From assembly GCA_030762895.1 (NCBI GenBank), contig CM061064.1:134237402-134301401 (forward strand): a DNA stretch of 64,000 nt, read 5' to 3'. Shown in pieces: positions 11,112-18,478 of this stretch (positions within the stretch are counted from its first letter, which is position 1; each line of letters starts with the position of its first letter). The position numbers and the translations under genes were made by a program. The notes beneath the pieces were generated by a model. That model was not told the DNA's origin. It did not search any database and saw only the letters and a list, made by a program, of their open reading frames with translations. Origin of the DNA: Sophora flavescens. Lineage: Eukaryota; Streptophyta; Magnoliopsida; Fabales; Fabaceae.

Positions 11112-12007
11112 GAGCGCAGAACAGACAGAAAGGAGGATTCGGGATGGGAGGTCTCTGACACAGACTCTCAGACTGACTTTTAACCTAAAGGATACTTGGA
11201 GTCTGTGAAGAGGGTTCCAACCCTAGAAGGGAGCCGCTGAGAGGGGCTGCTGTGACGACGGTGGAAAGCTCCCATGGAGTTTCTTCTCTCCTCTTCTCCT
11301 ATTTCTCTGGTTTTGCCTTTCTCTGTAATTATGAGTAGCTAATCCCCGTTTGTTGGGATTATATGTAACTAAATTAAACTTCATGTATTTGTCTTGACTG
11401 ATTAATCTATGTTTATGTTTCTCTATTAGTGATTGATTTCCTTCGCTTAATGCTTGTTGTGGCTAGCACCCCCATGACTTGATTAGTGTTTTGGTATGCA
11501 ATTGAGAAATTCGTATCAGAACCAGAACAGGAATTAATCACCTAGTAATCCTTGCATCTAGGAATGGAGTTTGGTTTACTAGTAATCGCGTAATCCCTAA
11601 TCTTAATGCAAATTCATTAGTCTAGGCCACCTAAGGAATTAGGGTCTATTAGTGGATTTAGGCTCTTGTCATCCGAGGAATCGGGGCTTGAGTAATTTAG
11701 TGGATTGATTTTAATATTTGAAGCATGAATGGGAGGTATCTAGTCCTGGTAGTGCATGAGGCAGATGTTTGGTGAAGTTTAATCCCAACATATTCTTTTC
11801 GCACTCCAAGTATTCGATAAAAATACAAAAAGATTTTATTCCTTTTATTTTTCTATTTTGATTTCTCTTGATTTATAGTTTAGTCTAGATAGTTGCTTGG
11901 TTTGTGAACTGGTACTTGACATCCAATCCTCGTGGCAACGATAAAGGTCTCACCACCGTATTACTTGCACGACTGGGTACACTTGCCCAGATTCGTCAAC
12001 AAGTTTT

Positions 12008-12025
12008 TGGCACCGTTGCCGGGGA
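12008..12025 (+). other. PBS, tRNA-Asp type
   Basis: TGGCACCGTTGCCGGGGA begins 6 nt after the LTR. It differs at one base from TGGCGCCGTTGCCGGGGA, the Athila-lineage PBS complementary to tRNA-Asp, which AthM has in perfect form. Confidence 0.85.
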
Positions 12026-12157
12026 TTGGTTTTGCCAATATCATTAGTAACAAAGAAGGCAACTAATTTAGACATTTTTATTTTTTTTTATTTTATTTTT
12101 CTGTATATATTTGATCTTTTTGTTTTGAGTTTTGTTTGTGCCAGGTGGACGAAATTC

Positions 12158-13087
12158 ATGGACAATTATTATTATCCACCTGATGAGGAAGCCGCAAGTC
12201 ACACTTGGGAGGATAACTCGTGTTGGGAAGACGATTTCGATTTAGGAAAATTCTTTATGGAGTTTTCTTTATCTCATAATATTCCTTCACGAGTTGATTG
12301 TGTGACTGGCGAGCTTATATATATATACTCCAAGGAGGATTGGGAAACCTTTTGCTCGTATTTGCCACCTCCACCACCATGTATGATTCCCATAGAGCCA
12401 CATGAAGAAGAATTTGAGCAGAATATGGTTGTGGGAACTGATCAAATTGAAGATGAAGTGGTGATGGTGGAAGAGTCACAAGAAGAGGAATTACCTTCCA
12501 CAAATCCTTGGGAGATTGAGGAATGGGAATGGAATGGGCAACCACCTCTGAAGGCTGCTCTAGAACAATATTCCCAAGAGCTATCCATCTCTGAGACCAA
12601 GATCAGAACCAACTGTGACAGTATTGAAGCTGTGATGCAGAATTTCAAAACGCAAGTTGAGGAGATTTGCAAACAGTTAGTACAAGAGTCACATGCAGCA
12701 CAAATTGAGCAAAATCTGGTTTGGGGGATAGTTCAAAATGTAGATGAAGTGGTAGTGGACTCTACCATGCTTGCTGAGCAATCTGAATTTTCTACATTGG
12801 ACAAATATGTCGGCTTACATGCATGTGTGGACACTGCTAAATTAGTCCCTTCCACTTGTCTGGCAAACTTCCTCTTGAAAATTCCACTTGACCCGAGCGG
12901 AAGTGAGTTCATAATTGCAGAGGTCAATGGAGTTTTCACACATTGGCTAGGTGGAATTGTGGATAGAGTCATATTACTCCTACAATTGCCACTCCACAAA
13001 CCATGGGATCCGGGTGGAGGATCCCACATCTTGAGCACCAATTGGTCCTTATACCACAGGCTATGGGATCCAGGTGGATGCTTCTAA
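12158..13087 (+). CDS. AthP ORF, unknown acidic coiled-coil protein
   Basis: About 310 residues from ATG 12158 (MDNYYYPPDEEAASHTW). The frame is open upstream to 12026, but this ATG follows an acceptor-like tgccag and begins a more protein-like sequence. I recognise no domain. The N-terminal half is rich in Tyr, Trp, Asp and Glu, with a proline run (YLPPPPP) and an acidic block (EEEFEQ..EDEVVMVEESQEEE). The middle (about residues 130-185) is helical and heptad-like (SISETKIRT..VEEICKQL). The C-terminus has two WDPGG repeats (KPWDPGGG and RLWDPGGC) from a local duplication. It is the only ORF of a complete element, so it may be a highly diverged gag-derived protein or a trans-acting factor. 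It is followed after 13 nt by a motif shared with AthM. Confidence 0.55.
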   Translation: MDNYYYPPDEEAASHTWEDNSCWEDDFDLGKFFMEFSLSHNIPSRVDCVTGELIYIYSKEDWETFCSYLPPPPPCMIPIEPHEEEFEQNMVVGTDQIEDEVVMVEESQEEELPSTNPWEIEEWEWNGQPPLKAALEQYSQELSISETKIRTNCDSIEAVMQNFKTQVEEICKQLVQESHAAQIEQNLVWGIVQNVDEVVVDSTMLAEQSEFSTLDKYVGLHACVDTAKLVPSTCLANFLLKIPLDPSGSEFIIAEVNGVFTHWLGGIVDRVILLLQLPLHKPWDPGGGSHILSTNWSLYHRLWDPGGCF

Positions 13088-13100
13088 TGAGTCAAGCTAG

Positions 13101-13138
13101 TGACGTTAAAGAAGCGCTTATTAGGAGGCAACCCAAGT
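13101..13138 (+). promoter_or_regulatory. Conserved post-ORF motif (GACGTTAAA..GGAGGCAACCC)
   Basis: GACGTTAAAGAAGCGCTTAT followed by TAGGAGGCAACCCAAG, just after the ORF stop. AthM has the same block on its minus strand just after its own ORF (18313-18350), where CTTGGGAGGCAGCCCAAG is a perfect 6-bp hairpin. Being shared while the coding parts are not, it is a candidate RNA or regulatory element. Confidence 0.6.
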
Positions 13139-13317
13139 TTCTTAACCCTTCTCTTTAGTTATTTTCATTTTCTTTAGTTAGTTTTTGTTTTTGATTTTAA
13201 CCTCTTGAATAATTTGAGAAGATCAAGAGGAAAAATAATAGATTGAGAATTGCCAAGTGATTTCAGGGAAATAAGGAAGGGAGAGCAAGAAGACAAGGAA
13301 AAGAGCAAAGGCAGCAA

Positions 13318-13520
13318 CCATCACGCCCAGGCCGTGACACTGGTCACGGCCGTGATAAGCTAATCATGAAGACCAGAAAGGATCACGGCCCAGCCGTGAT
13401 CCACATCACGGGCGTGATGAGAAGACCCTGAAGAGCAGAGAGCATCACGGCCTAGCCGTGATGAAGGCCACGGCCGTGACAGGCCAACACCCATGGATCA
13501 GAATTGATCTCGGCCGTGAC
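13318..13520 (+). repeat. Paired palindrome array (internal copy)
   Basis: Four units of the AthP motif at about 13320, 13380, 13442 and 13506, each of the form TCACGGCCYAGCCGTGAT, a short spacer, then TCACGGCCGTGA. Unit spacing is about 60 bp. It is the same motif as in the LTR arrays, with about 95 bp between it and the hairpin/purine-tract module at 13615. Confidence 0.85.
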
Positions 13521-13614
13521 ACATTTTCCAACAAGTTTCTGACTGGAATGTTAGCCAGCACCCGCTGCCGCCTCGGTAAGTCGTTCCATTTTTCTCCTCT
13601 CTCTAACTTGATTG

Positions 13615-13657
13615 TTTACATTGGGGACAATGTAAATTCTTAAGCTTGGGGTAGGGG
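13615..13657 (+). other. Hairpin plus internal PPT-like module
   Basis: A perfect 9-bp stem (TTTACATTG / CAATGTAAA) closes a GGGA tetraloop of GNRA form. It is followed by 5 nt and AAGCTTGGGGTAGGGG. The same geometry (stem, 4-nt loop, 5-nt gap, AAGCTTGGGG) recurs at the true 3' PPT (14908-14947). It may be a central PPT-like site or a conserved RNA structure. Confidence 0.6.
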
Positions 13658-14907
13658 TATTTTGCATTTACATTTTGCATGTTGCATTCATATAGGCGTA
13701 GTTTGCATGATCACATGATCAGATTGCCCTTGCTTAGATTTTGCATCCAATTGTGAGAACTGAGTGCCAAATAAATTGAGATAGTGAATTTTTTAACCCA
13801 ATTTTTTTTATTCTTGTGACGAGGCTTCAAATGAAAATGCTTGAGATGATCTGTGATAGTTGATAATTAGCATATGGTTCAGTAGACTTGTGTTTCTCAG
13901 TGATTTTTGAGCTACTAAAATGTGAGATTTTGAGCCAAAAGGGGTACTCACCAAATCTACCCCATTCCTTGTGTTAGAGTGTTATTCCTCTTGGTCTGTA
14001 TTCTCTAGAACTTGACTTGAAACCGTTTTGAAGCTTAAAAATTTTTGAAAACATTTTTGAAAATGATTGAGGCAGTAGGTATTTTTACGGCCTTATGAGC
14101 TTTGATTGATGAAATGCTACCCCTTAGTTGCCCAATTTTGAGCCTGAAAGAATAAAAATACTTTTCTTGGTACCTTGAAATATATTGTTGAATAATGCTT
14201 GATAGGACCTACTAAAGTATTACAAAAAGGGTAAAAAGGTAGTTGAAAAAAAGTATGGGATGAAAGAATCAGAAAAAGATTTCTCTTTAGTGGAAAAATC
14301 TCCCCTTCTCCAAATAAAAGAAAAACAAAAGAAAAAGAAAACAAAAATATAGAGAAGGGGATGACAAAAAGAAATGAGAAATGAAATGAAAAGAAAGAAA
14401 GAAAGGTGGAAAAATAAATCAAAACCCAAAAGGGTATTTTAGAAGGTGTCATGATTTGCAATGCTTGATGTTTTGTGTAGCCTTTTGAAATCTCATTTTC
14501 TTGATTTCCCCACCTAACGATTTATCCCATGGCCCCGTTATAACCAAAGCAAAAGACCTCTTGATTCTTAATTGTTTTCATTAATAAAGTAGAGATTTGG
14601 TTGATAGTCAAGCCTATGGTAAAATTGATTCCTTGAGGAAGATAGAGCGAATTGTCATACATCCCTAAACACTTGAGTGAGGAGAGAAAGAGAGCCAAGC
14701 AAATGAACAAGCTTGGGGTGATCTTCAGGTGAGAAAGAGTGCCCTAATCGGTGAGAATATGAGTCTAAGAAACCTAAGCCTCTAATTAGACTTGAACTGA
14801 TTGTCTCTTGCTGAATTTTTTGAAATGCCTGTCACTTGAATTAGTTACTACTCGGGTTCTTGGTTCACTATCCACGCTTTGATTATTTATCTCTTCTGGC
14901 CTTAGTG
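13658..14907 (+). other. AthP 3' internal non-coding region
   Basis: No gene. It contains a purine-rich stretch (14220-14410) that yields spurious minus-strand ORFs, and a third AAGCTTGGGGTGAT copy at about 14709 without a clean hairpin. Confidence 0.6.
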
Positions 14908-14947
14908 ATTGCTTGAGGACAAGCAATTGAATAAGCTTGGGGTGATT
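14908..14947 (+). other. 3' hairpin and polypurine tract of AthP
   Basis: Stem ATTGCTTG / CAAGCAAT (14908-14927), loop AGGA, 5-nt gap, then AAGCTTGGGGTGATT abutting the 3' LTR. The purine tract is in the normal place to prime plus-strand DNA synthesis. Confidence 0.75.
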
Positions 14948-16275
14948 TGATAGTGTGATTTTACATCATGTTTCCTTTACACTTTTGCATGCATTTTTCA
15001 TATAGATTAGGCATTCTTTATTTGATTTTAGTTAGTTTTTCCCTTGGAACGGGTGAAGCGGTTTCTTGGTGTTGTTTTGCAGGAATTTAAGGAAAAATGC
15101 TCAGAATTAGCCTTGATGGAGCTTGGATGAAATAGAGCTCAAAAAGTGAAGAAAAAGATCCAAGCAGAGCCCATCACGATCGTGATCAAGAAAACTGAGA
15201 AGATTAAAGGAAAAAGTCAGAATCTGTCACGGCCTAGCCGTGATAACCATCACGACCGTGACAGGCCAGGCAGAACCGATCATGGCCTAGCCGTGATGAG
15301 GCTCATGTCCGTGATGCTCCAAATTTGAAAGCGCGCCCTTTCCAAAACACGTCACGACCGTGACGCGTGGCCTCTCTATAAATAGAGCGCAGAATAGACA
15401 AAAAGGAGGATTCGGGATGGGAGGTCTCTGACACAGACTCTCAGACTGACTTTTAACCTAAAGGATACTTGGAGACTGCGAAGAGGGTTCCAACCCTAGA
15501 AGGGAGCCGCTGAGAGGGGCTACTGTGATGACGGTGGAAAGCTCCCATGGAGTTTCTTCTCTCCTCTTCTCCTATTTCTCTAGTTTTGGCTTTCTCTGTA
15601 ATTATGAGTAGCTAATCCCCGTTTGTTGGGATTAGATGTAACTAAACTAAACTTCATGTATTTGTCTTGACTGATTAATCTATGTTTATGTTTCTCTATT
15701 AGTGATCGATTTCCTTCGCTTAATGCTTGTTGTGGCTAGCACCCCCATGACTTGATTAGTGTTTTGGTATGCAATTGGGAAATTCGTATCAGAACCAGAA
15801 CTGGAATTAATCACCTAGTAATCCTTGCATCTAGGAATGGAGTTTGGTTTACTAGTAATCGTGTAATCCCTAATCTTAATGCAAATTCATTAATCTAGGC
15901 CACCTAAGGAATTAGGGTCTATTAGTGGATTTAGGCTCTTGTCATCCGAGGAATCGGGGCTTGAGTAATTAAGTGGATTGATTTTAATATTTGAAGCATG
16001 AATGGGAGGTATCTAGTCCTGGTAGTGCATGAGGCAGAGGTTTGGTGAAGTTTAATCCCAACATATTCTTTTCGCACTCCAAGTATTCGATAAAAATACA
16101 AAAAGATTTTATTCCTTTTATTTTTCTGTTTTGATTTCTCTTGATTTATAGTTTAGTTTAGATAGTTGCTTGGTTTGTGAACTGGTACTTGACATCCAAT
16201 CCTCATGGGAACGATAAACGGTCTCACCACCGTATTACTTGCACGATTGGGTATACTTGCCCAGATTCGTCAACA
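14948..16275 (+). repeat. AthP 3' LTR
   Basis: 1328 bp, starting TGATAGTGTG and ending CGTCAACA, followed by the TSD aattg (16276-16280). The palindrome array at 15171-15366 is one part-unit shorter than in the 5' LTR and includes the perfect palindrome ATCACGATCGTGAT. High similarity to the 5' LTR implies a recent insertion. Confidence 0.95.
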
Positions 16276-16280
16276 AATTG

Positions 16281-16531
16281 TTTTTCCACTGTTTTCTTCA
16301 TTTTCCTTGACTCTAAGAGCTTCGCTTTTAACCTGAAACAACAAAAGGAAACGAAAAGCGCAATTCTACCCAAAATAAACTAAAAACTACTAAAAATGCA
16401 TTAAATGAATCAAATCCTAACTTAGGAACAAAACAAGGCCAATTTGGGAGATTAGCGAGGTTGACTCGCCCAATTAGGCACAAAATCTACCCCTTTTCTA
16501 GCTGCAATCTAGATGAGCCAGAGGCTCATCA
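16281..16531 (-). repeat. AthM 3' LTR, proximal part
   Basis: Continuation of the LTR interrupted at 10651. It aligns with 22054-22303 and ends GGCTCATCA on the plus strand, which is the LTR start (TGATGAGCC) in element orientation. Confidence 0.9.
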
Positions 16532-16572
16532 AAACACCCCAAACTTTAACCCTGCTTGTCCCTAAGCAAGCT
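16532..16572 (-). other. AthM polypurine tract and hairpin
   Basis: The minus strand reads a TGCTT / AAGCA stem around AGGGAC, a 5-nt gap, then AAAGTTTGGGGTGTTT abutting the LTR. The layout is the same as at the AthP PPT. Confidence 0.7.
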
Positions 16573-17931
16573 AAAACTCAAAAAGACTCAAAACTTGGCA
16601 AGCTTAAAGGATTCAATCAATTTTTTGCACAAATTTCATGCAATTTAACACAACAATTTTTCTTCAATGTTTTCCCCCCTTGCAACAATGTAATCCCCAC
16701 ATTCATTTACTTTAAACAATTGAGAATTCCATCATTCATGCAATCAGTAATCTGAGTTGAGGATCCAAGTGGCACACAAAAGGGAGATCACCAAATTCAA
16801 ACAATTGCCTTCCTCACAAGGGCATTTAATATTTCACTCATTCGCTCAATTTGTCTAAGCTACCAACTTTTCACTCTATTGCGAAATTCAAGAGCACTTT
16901 CCATGGATTTGATTTTCATCTAAACAAAGTTCCCACAACAATATGTATGCATCATCAAAAGGTCTTTAATAGGTTGTAAGGAGGCCTGGCTCAAGGTAAG
17001 ATATTCAAAGGAATGAGGCTTAGTCCCTAGGATCAATGAGAGCATGAAACTAGCATTACAACAATTGAATTAATCTCATATTATTCTATTCCTTGCATTG
17101 GGTGGCTACACACCTCTTCCTTTTTATACCTCTTTACTTTGCCCATTTCGGCATATATTCAATACTTTTCATCACATTTTTTTCCAAGCCTTCGGCCTTT
17201 GATTTTTCTTTTCTTTTTCTCAACTATGATTCATGAACTTGTAGCCACCCCAAACTTAGTTCCACAACAACACTCACAAAGCTAAAATTCCATGCTCTCC
17301 TAAATCCTAGGATAGGGGAAAATCATGGTTTTTCTGAGTTAATGGCTTGTAATGTAAGGTCATCAAGAACAATAGGCTTCAAGACTCAATGTGGCTAACT
17401 AGGGATCATTCATCAAGGTTGATTCAATTTATGGCCAAGTAGTTATTTCAAAGAAAAATTGCCTAGATCATTTGATGCAACATATAAATATGCAAACCAT
17501 GCACAGATTCAAGCAAATCCGAGAAAGTGCAGCTTAAAAGCGATTCACACAATTAAGAACATGTTGGAGGCTCAAATTTCTCACCTGGACATTTTTTCAA
17601 CTTGTTTGAACGAGATTCAATTCCTAGTGTGTGCACCCCTTCACCCCAAACTTATCATAAATCAAGCAATCGCAATAAAATTTTCAAAGTTCAATTTTCA
17701 ATTTTTCACATGGGGATCAAATTTTCGATTTTCAGAACCTAGGGGGAAATCATCAATGGTCAACATAATTCATGCAGTCAATCTATGCTAAATTTAATTA
17801 AAATCCACGAAGCTTGTCGACACAAAACTCACACACATACTCTTGATCTTCTCAAATTATTCAAGGGCGAAATTCAAAAACAAATGGAAAAAAAGGGAAA
17901 TAAAACAAAAACAAAGCAATGCAATTGGTTC
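16573..17931 (-). other. AthM 3' internal non-coding region
   Basis: About 1.36 kb where RT and integrase would be expected in an autonomous element. No domain is found in any frame; the ORFs at 16513-16755 and 17459-17791 lack recognisable motifs. Confidence 0.6.
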
Positions 17932-17972
17932 CCTCCCCCACACTTAAGGCATGCATTGTCCTCAATGAAAGA
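17932..17972 (-). other. AthM hairpin plus internal PPT-like module
   Basis: The minus strand reads CATTG-AGGA-CAATG (5-bp stem), 8 nt, then AAGTGTGGGGGAGGG. It is homologous in sequence and order to the AthP module at 13615-13657 and likewise lies just after the internal motif array. Confidence 0.55.
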
Positions 17973-18027
17973 ACATAAATATAAAATCAGAGTGAGGGAA
18001 AGGAGAAGGAATAGAAAATCCTAATTG

Positions 18028-18240
18028 CAGATTCGCGAGGCGAAACATCACTCACGAGGCGAATCTGGAAAAATTGTTCCTCACACTTTCCAGAACCGCG
18101 AGGCGAGTAATAGCGCGCGAGGCGAATATGGAATTCCAACAACTGATGATGCCCAGATTCGCGAGGCGAAAGTGGCTCTCGCGACGCGAGATAGAAGCGT
18201 GAGCAAGCCTCTGAGATTCAGGGCTTCTATCTCGCGAGGG
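18028..18240 (-). repeat. Paired CGCGAGGCGA motif array (AthM internal)
   Basis: About seven copies of TCGCGAGGCGAA and variants in pairs (for example 18031 with 18053, 18095 with 18114, 18155 with 18177), ending with CTCGCGAGGG at about 18232. The location mirrors the internal array of AthP. Confidence 0.75.
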
Positions 18241-18312
18241 CTAGACTTGGGCTTCTTTGAACGTAAAGAAAATGACAGAAACTAAAAAAATATATAAAAA
18301 TAAAGGATATCT

Positions 18313-18350
18313 AGCTTGGGCTGCCTCCCAAGTAGCGCTTGTTTAACGTC
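18313..18350 (-). promoter_or_regulatory. Conserved post-ORF hairpin motif of AthM
   Basis: On the minus strand GACGTTAAACAAGCGCTA runs into CTTGGGAGGCAGCCCAAG, a perfect 6-bp stem with a 6-nt loop. It lies about 130 nt after the gag-protease stop. The AthP counterpart is at 13101-13138. Confidence 0.6.
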
Positions 18351-18478
18351 CCGAGCCTGACTCAAGTCACTCCTTCGTTGTTGAGCTTTTCCCTTGCACA
18401 TTCATCCTTTGGGAGACTCGATAAGGCTTCCATGTTTTTTAAGCACTCAAGATAGTGCTCATCCCCCAAAGGGCCTTC

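Larger units (their letters stand above)
10652..12001 (+). repeat. AthP 5' LTR
   Basis: 1350 bp, starting TGATAGTGTG and ending CGTCAACA. It is close to identical to 14948-16275. The main difference is about 23 bp of the palindrome array (near 11060-11090) missing from the 3' copy, plus scattered transitions. The last 60 bp (cgtattacttgcacgac..tacacttg..) resemble the end of the AthM LTR, so the two families share R/U5 ancestry. Confidence 0.95.
10652..16275 (+). mobile_element. AthP: nested non-autonomous Athila-like retroelement
   Basis: A complete 5.6-kb element inside the AthM 3' LTR: LTR 10652-12001, tRNA-Asp-type PBS, one unknown ORF, non-coding 3' internal region, PPT, LTR 14948-16275, with aattg TSDs. 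No gag, protease, RT or integrase domain is recognisable. It must use proteins supplied by another element. It inserted after AthM, which itself inserted after G1. Confidence 0.92.

Noticed and set aside
10866..13520. Regularly spaced palindromic repeats resembling a CRISPR array
   Set aside because: They lie in LTRs and internal DNA of a plant retroelement, spacing is irregular, repeats are diverged, and there are no cas genes.
14117..14461. Minus-strand ORFs rich in Phe, Ser and Leu
   Set aside because: They are the complement of a purine-rich spacer; low complexity only.
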